64,000 nt of DNA from an uncultured Verrucomicrobiota bacterium (GTDB taxonomy: Bacteria; Verrucomicrobiota; Verrucomicrobiia; Limisphaerales; UBA9464): positions 1-64,000 of the forward strand of contig CAIVQH010000054.1 of NCBI GenBank assembly GCA_903907995.1. Reading direction: 5' to 3'. The stretch's first letter is position 1, and every line of letters starts with the position of its first letter. The translations under genes and the position numbers were made by a program. The notes beneath the pieces were generated by a model. It saw only the letters and a program-made list of their open reading frames with translations. It was not told the DNA's origin and did no database searches. Of the stretch, positions 1-8,610 are shown one piece after another.

Positions 1-3000
1 CGACAGATCCAGCCCGGAGGCAAACCGGCCGACCTGCACCCAGTCGCTGACGGTCAGCGCCCCATCGCCTGAGGTGGCCAGCGGTGCGCAGTCCGCCCGC
101 TGGAAGGCCGGTCCGGCCGCCAGATCGTCCAGGCCCGCCACGTAACGGCCCACCTGCACCCAGTCCGTGATGTCCACCAGCTGGTTGCCGGCCGGCAACG
201 GGCTGACATCGCCTTCAAAATTGGGAGCCACAATGGTCATGGTGCCATTCTGCCAGGTAATGGGCAGCACATTGCCCGCGGTATCCGATACCTTGCGGGG
301 TGTGGGAGTGTCCCCCCAGGTGAACACCACCGGCGTGTCCACGTTCACCAGCCGCGCGGCAAAGCGCAGGTGCAACACATCGTTCGTCTCCTGCGAAAAG
401 GCCGCTCCGGGGGATAGCGCCAGGCTGACTCCAAGGATGCCCTTGTCCACCTGCACCGAATTCACGATGACCTGGGCATCCGCCGCATCGGTCCCCAAGT
501 CCACGTCCTGCCAGGTCAGATAGTTGGTGTCGAATCGCAAGCTGAAGTTGAGGGCGTTTTCCACCCCGTTGCCGATCAGCCAGACCGGCATCTCAACATT
601 GCCGGGTGAGAGAACAGAATGATCCACAAAGCTTACAATGGCGTTGACCGGTGTGACGGCCAGTGCGGCAGCAACCGGCGGCGTGCAGCCCGCTGCGTTG
701 CAAACTGTCACCTGATAATTTCCCGCTGCCGACGCACGGGGTACCGGGATGGAAAGGGTGGAATTGGTGGCACCGAGAATATCGGCCCCCTTGAACTGCC
801 ATTGATAGGTCAATGGCGCGGTACCGGTGGCCGTCACCTGGAAGCTGGCGACGGTTCCGGAGGCGACCGTCAGGTTTGACGGGGGAGTCACAATGACCGG
901 AGGAATGGCCGAGTCGCATTTGCCAGCGCCGCCGGCTTGGAAAATCGCCGCGATCTCGCCTCCGGCAAGCGCTCTGGAATAATAGGCGAACTCGTCTATC
1001 CGGCCATTGAAACGGTCCTGGGGCCGCTGGCCGAGGTAGGTGTTGTCCCGCGACCCGATCCGCAGCGGCCCGGAGTCCACGATGGGCCCACCGGTCAGGC
1101 CGTCGGCACTGTAGGCGATCACCCCGTTCACGTAGGCCGCGACGGTGCCCGGCGCCACCGCGAGCGCGACATGGGTCCACTGGTTCAGCGGAATGGCCGT
1201 GTGGGTGTCGGTCCAGCCGCCATAGTTGGACGGCAGCCCGGTGGTGCCGCTGACGAAAAATGCCAGATTGCCCAACGGAATCGTGTTGGGGGCGTCGTTG
1301 AGCGGGCCTTTGATACCCAGTGCAAACTGGATTTTGCTGTTCGCATCGGGGAAAACCTCCTTGTTGGCGATGATGTCCACCGTCCCATCCACCTGGGTGG
1401 GATAGACCCAGGCCTCGATGGTGAAGCTCTGCAAATCCAGGTCGGGCGAGTCAGGAATCGACACTTCACTGTTGCCATCGAAACTGAACGCCTGCGACAC
1501 GCGCCCCGGCACAAAACCGGGGCCGACATAGTGCACCGAATGCGAGGCGTCATCATTTGAGTTGCCATCGCCCCGCAGTGACACGACGAGCCCGCTGGGT
1601 GCCGGTGTGCAGGGCCCCAGGATCTCGAAAACCGCCTGGGCGTGATTGTCGGACACCCGCAGATCGGACTCATTCCGGGCGGCCACAGCATCAAAGACCA
1701 ACGTGGCCGGCGCAGCGGAATGCCCTGTCAACGTGACGGTCGCCGTGTCTCCGGGCAGCAGGTCACCGAAGGTGCATGGCACTGTGGTATCGGTCACTTC
1801 CCTGGCTCCCTGGGAAACCGTGGCGGCAACCAGGGCGAAACCGGCCGGCAGGCTGACGTTAAGGGTCACGCCGGAAGCCGCCTTGAGGCCTTGGTTGTTG
1901 ACGGCAAAGGTGAGGGAAAAGTCGGTGTTCGGCGGCACACCCTGCGGCGCATCCGTGCTCAGCACGATATTTTCGGTCCGTTTGCCGGCCTTCGAGGCGG
2001 AATAAACCGTGCCGACCTCGCCCAGCGTCAGCGGACGGTTATAGAGGCTGAATTCATCAATCAGCCCCCAAAAGGTGAAATATTGGTTGCCTATGGGCGC
2101 CCCCAGGGAACCTATGAAAAACGGGCTGTCAAAAGTGAAGGTCGCACCAAGATCGGCCGACCCGGCCGAATTTCCATCGATGTAAAAATTCACACGCGAA
2201 CCGCTCCTGGTCACGGCCACATGATGCCAGAGCGTGTCCGTGATTGCGGCCGTGCTTAAAACCTTGGAAACGCCCACGACCCCGAAGGACAGCTGGCCAT
2301 TGTGTTCCAAGGTGAAGTCGTAGCTGCCGGTGGTGCCGGAAAAAATCACGCCGCCTGCGCCAAATTGAGACGCGGATGACGGATTTGCCCGGCTGATCCA
2401 ACCCTCCATCGAAAGATCCTGCAGACGAAAGGCGGACGGGTTGCCGGCCAAAACCCCTTGCGCCCCGCCGGCGAAGCTGAAGGCCTGCCCCACCAATCCG
2501 GGGGCAAACGCGGCTCCCCCGAGATAGCCGGGGGTTCCGTTTCCGGCTGCGTCCAGATAGTCCCCCTCGGCTCGCCACCAGCCCACCAACCCGTCGGGAA
2601 CCGGGCAGCCAAATGTCGCCATATTCACCGTGGCCGTTGCCGAATCCAGCAGGTTGGTATCACTGTAGAGCTGCCCTTGGAAGGTCGGCCCGGTCGGGCC
2701 ATGGAAATGGCCGGTCAATGTGACGGTAGCGGTTTCCCCGGGCAGCAGCCGCTCCACCGTGGTCACCACCTTCCCGCCACTGGCCACGCTGACACCCCGC
2801 GTGATCGTATCGGCCACCAAGGTGTAACTGGCCGGCAGGCTGATGTTCAGCGTGAGGTTTGTCGTGGGCTTGGTGCCCATGGCAAGGAGGTTAAAGCGGA
2901 CCTTGAAATCCGTATCGGGAAGCTCCGCCGCCGGAGCCTCGGCGCTTACCACGACCGTGTCGGCGGCTTTTCCATCCGACCCGGCCCCGTAAATCCTGCC

Positions 3001-3672
3001 AATTTCCATGCCGGAAAGCCCACGGTTATAGAGGGTGAGCTCATCGATCAGGCCATAGAACGCGTAGGTGGATCCACTCACGGGCACCGGCAGCGAGCCG
3101 ATGACAAAGGGGGTTCCGAAAGAAAAGACCGGGTTGTAGCTGAACGTGCCGGCGGGCGCGCCATCCACGTAGAAGCTGACATTTCCCCCATCTTTGCTGA
3201 CTGCCACGTGATGCCACCGGGTATCTGCTATCGTGCCCGTGGACGTGACCTTGGAAACTCCCACCGCCCCAAACGACAACTGACCGGAATTCTCCAGCGC
3301 AAGATCGTAGGCGCCGACTCCACCGCCGAAGATCACGCCAGCCGGGGCAACCTGCGAGGCGGCGGCCGGGTCCGCCCGTTTGATCCAGGCCTCAATGGTG
3401 AGGTTTTGCACCTGAAAGGGGATGGGACCGCCGACCTGAACCCCCACCGCCCCGCCCGAAAAACTGAACGCCTTCCCGACGAAGCCCGGCACATAGGTCG
3501 CAACCCCACTATCCGCAGCGCTGCCATTCAGGTAAAAATCCTGGCTGTTTCCCTGGGCCCGCCACCAGCCGACTGCGCCGTCCGGTACCGGCACGCTCGC
3601 CCGCCCCGAAAAGGTGGCCAGCAGGAAGACGGCAAGGCTGGTGCAAAAAAAGCTCGGCAAGGAGAGGTTCAT
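1..3672 (-). CDS. Exported multidomain LamG / cohesin-like / dockerin-like surface protein (3' end beyond window)
   Basis: One frame is open from the ATG at 3672 to the window edge (1224 codons, no stop). It starts with a signal peptide (MNLSLPSFFCTSLAVFLLAT, then a small-residue cleavage area). Approximate domains: LamG/concanavalin-like fold 30-228; DUF11-like beta domain 238-345; second LamG 355-563; second DUF11-like domain 568-678; third LamG 687-917; Ig-like domain 922-1008 (PLTYQW...GNYQVTV); cohesin-like beta sandwich 1010-1150; then two dockerin-like repeats containing DWVQVGR. LamG signatures are VGWWRA at the start and IDE(L/F)(T/S)LYNR at the end of each unit. Such proteins are secreted or cell-surface carbohydrate- or protein-binding modules. 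No catalytic domain is visible in the part present. The gene is divergent from rfbF with 124 bp between. The exact ligand and any C-terminal anchor cannot be judged because the 3' end is missing. Confidence 0.85.
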   Translation of the reverse strand, partial: MNLSLPSFFCTSLAVFLLATFSGRASVPVPDGAVGWWRAQGNSQDFYLNGSAADSGVATYVPGFVGKAFSFSGGAVGVQVGGPIPFQVQNLTIEAWIKRADPAAASQVAPAGVIFGGGVGAYDLALENSGQLSFGAVGVSKVTSTGTIADTRWHHVAVSKDGGNVSFYVDGAPAGTFSYNPVFSFGTPFVIGSLPVPVSGSTYAFYGLIDELTLYNRGLSGMEIGRIYGAGSDGKAADTVVVSAEAPAAELPDTDFKVRFNLLAMGTKPTTNLTLNISLPASYTLVADTITRGVSVASGGKVVTTVERLLPGETATVTLTGHFHGPTGPTFQGQLYSDTNLLDSATATVNMATFGCPVPDGLVGWWRAEGDYLDAAGNGTPGYLGGAAFAPGLVGQAFSFAGGAQGVLAGNPSAFRLQDLSMEGWISRANPSSASQFGAGGVIFSGTTGSYDFTLEHNGQLSFGVVGVSKVLSTAAITDTLWHHVAVTRSGSRVNFYIDGNSAGSADLGATFTFDSPFFIGSLGAPIGNQYFTFWGLIDEFSLYNRPLTLGEVGTVYSASKAGKRTENIVLSTDAPQGVPPNTDFSLTFAVNNQGLKAASGVTLNVSLPAGFALVAATVSQGAREVTDTTVPCTFGDLLPGDTATVTLTGHSAAPATLVFDAVAARNESDLRVSDNHAQAVFEILGPCTPAPSGLVVSLRGDGNSNDDASHSVHYVGPGFVPGRVSQAFSFDGNSEVSIPDSPDLDLQSFTIEAWVYPTQVDGTVDIIANKEVFPDANSKIQFALGIKGPLNDAPNTIPLGNLAFFVSGTTGLPSNYGGWTDTHTAIPLNQWTHVALAVAPGTVAAYVNGVIAYSADGLTGGPIVDSGPLRIGSRDNTYLGQRPQDRFNGRIDEFAYYSRALAGGEIAAIFQAGGAGKCDSAIPPVIVTPPSNLTVASGTVASFQVTATGTAPLTYQWQFKGADILGATNSTLSIPVPRASAAGNYQVTVCNAAGCTPPVAAALAVTPVNAIVSFVDHSVLSPGNVEMPVWLIGNGVENALNFSLRFDTNYLTWQDVDLGTDAADAQVIVNSVQVDKGILGVSLALSPGAAFSQETNDVLHLRFAARLVNVDTPVVFTWGDTPTPRKVSDTAGNVLPITWQNGTMTIVAPNFEGDVSPLPAGNQLVDITDWVQVGRYVAGLDDLAAGPAFQRADCAPLATSGDGALTVSDWVQVGRFASGLDLS

Positions 3673-3796
3673 TGGGAGTCGCTAGAAATGCTGACCAATA
3701 AGGAAGAACTCCACCCCTCCAAGTCCAGTTCCAATTTGATGGGATTGTCTTTGTGACCGCCCCGCCGCCCTGCTTAGTCTCGCGCCGCAAAACCTC

Positions 3797-4573
3797 ATGA
3801 AAGTGGTCATTCTTTGCGGTGGTCTCGGCACGCGTCTGCGCGAGGAGACGGAGTACCGGCCCAAGCCCATGGTGCCGGTCGGGGGCCGTCCCATCCTCTG
3901 GCACATCATGAAACTCTATGCGCGGCATGGGCATAAGGAGTTCATCCTCTGCCTGGGTTACAAAGGTGACGTCATCAAAGATTACTTCCGCAACTACCTC
4001 TGGAACACCTCGGATGTGACCCTGAAGCTCGGGCGCAATCCGCAGATCAAATACCATTCCAACCACGACGAGGAGGATTGGACCGTGACCCTGCTGGAGA
4101 CCGGTCTGGAAACCCAGACCGGTGGCCGCCTTCGCCGGGCGCTCCCCTTCGTGAACGATGACACATTTCTGTTCACCTATGGCGACGGACTGACGGACAG
4201 CGACATCAACGCCAGCATTGCCTTTCATCGCGAGCATGGGGCGGCAGCCACGCTCACCGCCGTCCGCCCCACCGGCCGCTTTGGTGAATTGGCGATGGAT
4301 GGCCGCACCATCACGGCATTTCAGGAGAAGCCCGAACAGGAAGCCGCCTACGTCAATGGCGGTTTCATGGTGCTCGACCGGCGCGTGGCCGGATACCTGG
4401 ACCAGGACGATGGCTGCATCTTCGAGCGCGGGCCGCTGGAGCGCCTCACCCGGGAGGGACAGCTCAAGGCTTACTGCCACGATGGCTTCTGGCAGTGCAT
4501 GGACACCTACCGCGAACAGCAGCTGCTCGACAAGCTATGGCAATCGGGCAAAGCCCCCTGGAAGAACTGGTGA
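3797..4573 (+). CDS. rfbF: Glucose-1-phosphate cytidylyltransferase
   Basis: Makes CDP-glucose from CTP and glucose-1-phosphate, the entry step of the CDP-deoxysugar pathway in the cytoplasm. The 258-residue protein has the normal length. It opens with the nucleotidyltransferase signature ILCGGLGTRLREET, followed by the sugar-phosphate site RPKPMVPVGGRPILWHIM and the family-typical YFRNYLWN stretch. YGDGLTDSDI supplies the metal-binding acidic residues, and the end is of the usual W...APWKNW type. It is the first gene of a long plus-strand cluster, and its stop lies 2 bp before the start of rfbG. The substrate pair (CTP rather than dTTP) follows from closeness to RfbF rather than RmlA. That is family knowledge, supported here by the adjacent rfbG. 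Confidence 0.95.
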   Translation: MKVVILCGGLGTRLREETEYRPKPMVPVGGRPILWHIMKLYARHGHKEFILCLGYKGDVIKDYFRNYLWNTSDVTLKLGRNPQIKYHSNHDEEDWTVTLLETGLETQTGGRLRRALPFVNDDTFLFTYGDGLTDSDINASIAFHREHGAAATLTAVRPTGRFGELAMDGRTITAFQEKPEQEAAYVNGGFMVLDRRVAGYLDQDDGCIFERGPLERLTREGQLKAYCHDGFWQCMDTYREQQLLDKLWQSGKAPWKNW

Positions 4574-4575
4574 AC

Positions 4576-5682
4576 ATGGGTCAGGCCTTTGCCAACGCCT
4601 ACGCCGGCAAGCGCGTCTTCGTCACCGGACATACCGGTTTCAAGGGTGCCTGGCTCTGCGAATGGCTGCTCTCCCTCGGAGCGGAAGTCACCGGCTATTC
4701 CCTGCCCGGCTCCGCCTCGGAGGCGCTGTCGGATCAATTGGGATTGCCCGGGCGGTTGCAACACCTGGAAGGCGACATTCTGGATGCCGCAACGCTTCGG
4801 GCGACAGTCCTCCAAACGCAGCCGGACTTCGTCTTTCACCTCGCCGCCCAGCCGCTGGTCCGGGCCTCCTATGCCGATCCGGTCCGCACGTTTGACGTGA
4901 ACGTGCTCGGCACCGTGCAGGTGCTGGATGCCCTGCGAGCCTTGGCCAAACCGTGCGCGGCGGTCTGCATCACCACGGACAAATGCTACGAAAACCGCGA
5001 ATGGCTCTACGGCTATCGCGAGGAAGACCCGCTGGGCGGCCATGATCCCTATAGCGCGAGCAAGGCGGCGGCGGAGATCGTCATCGCCTCCTACCGGAAA
5101 TCGTTCTTCACCGGCCGGCCGGTCCGGATTGCCAGCGCCCGGGCCGGCAATGTCATTGGCGGCGGCGATTGGGCGGCTGACCGCATTGTGCCGGACAGCA
5201 TCCGCGCCCTTTCCGCCGGAAAGGCGGTCACCGTACGCAACCGCCAGGCAACCCGCCCCTGGCAGCACGTGCTCGAACCGCTGAGCGGTTATCTTTGGCT
5301 GGGAGCCTGCCTGGCCCGGACTGAGGCGGTTGCCGGTGCCTTCAACTTCGGCCCCTCGCACGACGCCGACCGTACGGTTGAGGAACTGGTCACGGAGTTG
5401 CTTCGCCACTGGCCGGGCCGCTGGGAGGACCACAGCAACCCCAATGCGCCGCATGAGGCCGGCCGCCTCCAGTTGGCGACGGACAAGGCGCACGCCCTGC
5501 TCGGCTGGTCGCCGGCGTGGCGCTTCCCGGAAGCCGTCGGCGCGACCGTTTCCTGGTACCGGACCGCGCAGGAGAAGCCTTCGGCGGCAAATCTTCGCGA
5601 CCTCACTCAACACCAGATCCGCCAATATACGGAGGCGGCCCGCGCCGCTTCGATCCGTTGGGCCATCGAATCCGCCTCATGA
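4576..5682 (+). CDS. rfbG: CDP-glucose 4,6-dehydratase
   Basis: Short-chain dehydrogenase-type enzyme that converts CDP-glucose to CDP-4-keto-6-deoxyglucose with bound NAD. The Rossmann motif GHTGFKGAW is near residue 18, the active-site Thr lies in CITTDKCYEN, and the Tyr-Lys pair is in YSASK. It is 368 residues long, normal for the family. I chose the ATG at 4576, two bases after the rfbF stop, because homologues begin close to the GKRVFVTGHTG block. An upstream in-frame ATG at 4495 would add 27 unrelated residues inside rfbF. The last codons overlap the next gene in an ATGA arrangement, suggesting translational coupling. No RfbH-type 3-dehydrase is seen nearby, so the product probably does not enter the 3,6-dideoxyhexose branch. 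Confidence 0.94.
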   Translation: MGQAFANAYAGKRVFVTGHTGFKGAWLCEWLLSLGAEVTGYSLPGSASEALSDQLGLPGRLQHLEGDILDAATLRATVLQTQPDFVFHLAAQPLVRASYADPVRTFDVNVLGTVQVLDALRALAKPCAAVCITTDKCYENREWLYGYREEDPLGGHDPYSASKAAAEIVIASYRKSFFTGRPVRIASARAGNVIGGGDWAADRIVPDSIRALSAGKAVTVRNRQATRPWQHVLEPLSGYLWLGACLARTEAVAGAFNFGPSHDADRTVEELVTELLRHWPGRWEDHSNPNAPHEAGRLQLATDKAHALLGWSPAWRFPEAVGATVSWYRTAQEKPSAANLRDLTQHQIRQYTEAARAASIRWAIESAS

Positions 5683-6905
5683 CAGCCTTCCGTTGCCGCT
5701 CCTGCGGTTCCAACCATGGCCGGCTGGTGCTCGACCTCGGCCTCCAGCCGCTGGCCAACAACCTCCTCAACGAGGCGGACCTGGCCAGGCCGGAGCCCAA
5801 GTTTCCGCTCCGGCTGGCCCTCTGCGAAGGCTGCTGGCTGCTGCAGATCACGGACATCGTGCCGCCGGTCAAGCTGTTCAGCGAATACCTCTATTTTTCG
5901 TCGTTCAGCGACGCGATGCTGCGGCACGCGGCGGAAACCGTGGCCAAGCATCGCCGCGACCGGGCGCTGGGACCGGACAGCTTCGTCGTCGAGATCGCCA
6001 GCAACGACGGCTACCTGCTGAAGAATTTCGTCGCCGCCGGCATCCCCTGCCTCGGCATCGAGCCGGCGGAGAACATTGCCAAGGTGGCCATCGAGCGCGG
6101 CGTGCCCACCATCTCACGCTTCTTTGGCCCGGAAGCCGCGACCGAACTTGTGCAGCAGGGACGACCGGCCGACCTCATCCTCGGCAACAACGTGTTTGCC
6201 CACGCGCCGGACACGAACGATTTTGTGGCCGGCCTCGCCGTCCTGCTGAAGCCCGACGGCCGCATCGCGCTGGAGTTCCCCTATGCCTGCGAGCTGATTG
6301 AGCATGTGGAGTTCGACACCATCTACCACGAGCACGTCTTTTATTTCACGCTTACGGCGCTGCTCCCGCTCTTCGCCCGGCACGGGCTGGAGATTTTCGA
6401 TGTCGAACGGCTCTCCATTCACGGTGGGTCGCTGCGACTTTACGCGGCGCATCGCGGGGCACAGACAGTCCGGCCTGCCGTCACCGCCCTGGCCGAGGAG
6501 GAACGCGTGAAAGGCGTCGCCTCCCCGCGCTATTACGATGACTTCGGCGACCGCGTGCGGCGCATCCGGGACGACCTCGTGACGCTGGTTCGACGGCTCA
6601 AGGCTGAGGGCAGGTCCATCGCAGCCTATGGTGCCTCGGCCAAGGGCAGCACCCTGCTGAACTACTACGGCCTCGGCCCCGAAACGCTGGATTTCGTCGC
6701 CGACCGCAGCACGGCCAAGCAGGGGCGGCTCACCCCAGGCACGCACCTGCCCATCCTCGCCGCCGAGGAACTGGCCCGCCGACGCCCGGATTATGCGTTG
6801 CTGCTGACCTGGAATTTCGCCGAGGAAATCCTGAGGCAGCAGCAAGCATATCGTGACGCGGGCGGCCGGTTTATCGTGCCTTTGCCCGAGGTCAGGACCG
6901 TCTGA
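5679..6905 (+). CDS. NDP-4-keto-6-deoxyhexose C-methyltransferase (TylCIII/TcaB9 type)
   Basis: Predicted SAM-dependent enzyme that adds a methyl group to C3 of a 4-keto-6-deoxysugar nucleotide. Three family parts are present in its 408 residues: an N-terminal zinc-binding module (FRCRSCGS near residue 4, CEGCW near residue 50), a central SAM domain with VVEIASNDGYLLKNF, and the catalytic loop TIYHEHVFYF, in which the Glu-His pair corresponds to the base region of TcaB9-type enzymes. The C-terminal Rossmann-like part contains AAYGASAKGSTLLNYYG. Start by ATGA overlap with rfbG; longer upstream starts lie within rfbG. Position straight after rfbG implies that CDP-4-keto-6-deoxyglucose is the substrate. 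Which carbon is methylated is inferred from the family. Confidence 0.88.
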   Translation: MTAFRCRSCGSNHGRLVLDLGLQPLANNLLNEADLARPEPKFPLRLALCEGCWLLQITDIVPPVKLFSEYLYFSSFSDAMLRHAAETVAKHRRDRALGPDSFVVEIASNDGYLLKNFVAAGIPCLGIEPAENIAKVAIERGVPTISRFFGPEAATELVQQGRPADLILGNNVFAHAPDTNDFVAGLAVLLKPDGRIALEFPYACELIEHVEFDTIYHEHVFYFTLTALLPLFARHGLEIFDVERLSIHGGSLRLYAAHRGAQTVRPAVTALAEEERVKGVASPRYYDDFGDRVRRIRDDLVTLVRRLKAEGRSIAAYGASAKGSTLLNYYGLGPETLDFVADRSTAKQGRLTPGTHLPILAAEELARRRPDYALLLTWNFAEEILRQQQAYRDAGGRFIVPLPEVRTV

Positions 6906-6930
6906 GCTGCCACCCCGAGCCGCCGCCGCC

Positions 6931-7470
6931 ATGCGTTTCACCCCCACCCAGCTTGATGGCGTGTGGCTCATTGAACTGGAGCCGCGCGTGGATGAGCGCG
7001 GTTTTTTTGCCCGCACCTTCTGCGAGCAGGAGTTTGCCGCGCACAATCTCAACCTCCGCTGGCCCCAGGCCAATCTTACCCGCACCCGGCAGCGCGGGAT
7101 GATCCGGGGAATGCACTGGCAGGCCGAACCCCGGCCCGAGGTGAAGCTGGTCCGCTGCGCCGTGGGCGCGATCTGGGACGTGGTGGTGGATGTCCGACAC
7201 AGCTCACCCACCTTTGGCCGCTGGACCGCCTACGAACTGACCTCCGAAAATGGCCGCCAGCTCTATATCCCGGCGGGTTTTGCCCACGGCTTCCAATGTC
7301 TCGCCGACCACAGCGAAGTGGCCTATCTGATGGGTGACTTTTACGTGCCGGAACTCGCGCGCGGACTGCGTTGGGACGACCCCACGGTGGGAATCCGCTG
7401 GCCCCTGCCCGAACCCGTGCTGTCGGAACGCGACCGCCTGCTGCCATTGTTGGCATCTGTAATTCCCTAG
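6931..7470 (+). CDS. NDP-4-keto-6-deoxyhexose epimerase (RmlC cupin family)
   Basis: Cupin enzyme related to dTDP-4-dehydrorhamnose 3,5-epimerase, 179 residues. Conserved landmarks are DERGFFARTFCEQEF, the catalytic-histidine segment RGMIRGMHWQ, PAGFAHGF, and GLRWDDPTVGIRWP near the end. Canonical RmlC has a tandem Tyr in the (D/N)YYxP motif; here it reads DFYVP, so one Tyr is Phe. This may fit an enzyme that inverts only C3 or only C5, but I cannot settle it by eye. ATG 6931 is chosen because it begins at the normal RmlC N-terminus; an upstream in-frame start would lie inside the methyltransferase gene. It follows the C-methyltransferase by 25 bp, so it probably acts on the methylated keto-sugar. 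Confidence 0.86.
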   Translation: MRFTPTQLDGVWLIELEPRVDERGFFARTFCEQEFAAHNLNLRWPQANLTRTRQRGMIRGMHWQAEPRPEVKLVRCAVGAIWDVVVDVRHSSPTFGRWTAYELTSENGRQLYIPAGFAHGFQCLADHSEVAYLMGDFYVPELARGLRWDDPTVGIRWPLPEPVLSERDRLLPLLASVIP

Positions 7471-7523
7471 CTTTTTTTGATTGTTTCGTTAGAGTGGCAG
7501 CCTCGGCATAGGCTCCAGCCAGG

Positions 7524-7603
7524 CCGGGAAAGGCATTGGAGAAGGCAAGCCAGTGCCAACAAAGGCTCCTACGACATCATTCCCAAACAGCGCGCCGCCC
7601 TGA
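7524..7603 (+). pseudogene. Vestige of the 3' end of a third tandem prepilin gene
   Basis: This stretch aligns by eye, with small indels, to the 3' ends of the two following prepilin genes. GGCATTGGAGAAGGCAAG corresponds to GGCATCGGCGAGGTCAAA of copy 1. One frame still reads KGSYDII-P-KQRAA where the intact copies read [12 protein letters not shown] and [12 protein letters not shown], and it closes at a TGA in the matching place. Similarity continues past the stop (TGAAGCGGCTGTCCTTCATG versus TGAGGCGGCTTTCACTCATG), matching the spacer between copies 1 and 2. The remnant has no start codon or leader. It is best read as the tail of a deleted copy from an ancestral array of at least three genes. 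Confidence 0.6.
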
Positions 7604-7681
7604 AGCGGCTGTCCTTCATGACCTTGACGACGACTGGCAGTAAAATTGCTGATGCCGTTTTTGAGAAAAACTCTCTCAACC

Positions 7682-8530
7682 ATGATCAAGCAGGCACCCC
7701 ATCAACGCAGACTCCCCCAAGCCAAGGGGTTTACCCTCATTGAGCTGCTGATTGTCATCGCCATCATCGCGATTCTGGCCGCCCTGCTCCTGCCGGCACT
7801 CAGCAAGGCCCGGGAACAGGCCAACCGGACCGTCTGCAAATCCAATCTCCGCCAGTTCGGCGTGGCCATCACGATGTATGGCAGCGACAATCAGGACCGG
7901 ATGATGCAGACCATCCTGAGCTATAACGGATACCGCTATCCGGTGGCCGCCTTCATGTTCCGGCAGGACGCCCTGCACTCGGGTGATGACCTCTATTTCA
8001 ACGCGGAGACCATCCGGTACTATACTTCCGGGGCGGATACGAACCGGCTGCAGATGAGCGGCATCTGGTGGTGTCCCAGTTCGCCCGCTGAGGTGCAGAA
8101 GCCGATCGTCAAGGCAGGCATCGATTCGGTCCGCTATTTCCAGGCCTCCTATTCCTACTATGCGCGTTCCGAAAGCTGGGAACCGGGCGTCATCGACCGC
8201 CATCAGGACCTCACGGACAAGCAGTTGGACGCGCAACGGCTGCTGATGTCCGACAGCTGGTTTCATTGGTGGGGCACCGATGCCTGGTTTTACAACCACG
8301 GCGATCCCCGGGCCGCCCTGCATTATCCCTCGACCCCCTCGTGGCAGCGGGTTGGCACCCCGCTGATGGCGGGTCAACACCAGCTCTATGGCGACGGCCG
8401 GGTGATGTGGCGCAAGTCCAAGGGATTGAACATGAATAATTTGCCAACTCCCGGCAACGGCATCGGCGAGGTCAAAGGATACCCCAATGAGGGCACCTAT
8501 TACATCGTTCCCGAAGGCGCGCCGCTTTGA
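7682..8530 (+). CDS. Prepilin-type (pseudopilin) protein, copy 1
   Basis: 282-residue protein with a short basic leader and the class III prepilin peptidase signal [20 protein letters not shown], with Glu at +5, then a helix ending [22 protein letters not shown]. The globular part contains WWCPSSP, SYYARSE and, near the end, [11 protein letters not shown], equivalent to the H-X-DG tail seen in verrucomicrobial and planctomycete prepilins. It would be processed by PilD-type peptidase at the membrane and could assemble into a pilus or pseudopilus, though many members of this expanded family have no known role. ATG 7682 gives the same leader length as copy 2; a TTG at 7646 and an ATG at 7652 are possible but add unaligned residues. 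It is closely similar to copy 2, so it arose by tandem duplication. Confidence 0.88.
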   Translation: MIKQAPHQRRLPQAKGFTLIELLIVIAIIAILAALLLPALSKAREQANRTVCKSNLRQFGVAITMYGSDNQDRMMQTILSYNGYRYPVAAFMFRQDALHSGDDLYFNAETIRYYTSGADTNRLQMSGIWWCPSSPAEVQKPIVKAGIDSVRYFQASYSYYARSESWEPGVIDRHQDLTDKQLDAQRLLMSDSWFHWWGTDAWFYNHGDPRAALHYPSTPSWQRVGTPLMAGQHQLYGDGRVMWRKSKGLNMNNLPTPGNGIGEVKGYPNEGTYYIVPEGAPL

Positions 8531-8610
8531 GGCGGCTTTCACTCATGATCACAGCAACGGCTGGCGGTGAGAATGCCCAGCGATTTTCGAGACAAACTCA
8601 GCCGACCACC

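Noticed and set aside
2458-3756. A long plus-strand open frame opposite the LamG gene
   Set aside because: It is antisense to a continuous, domain-rich frame and has no recognisable motif; high GC produces such shadows.
4495-4575. An upstream ATG start for rfbG
   Set aside because: It would place 27 unrelated residues, read from the rfbF 3' end, before the conserved GKRVFVTGHTG start.
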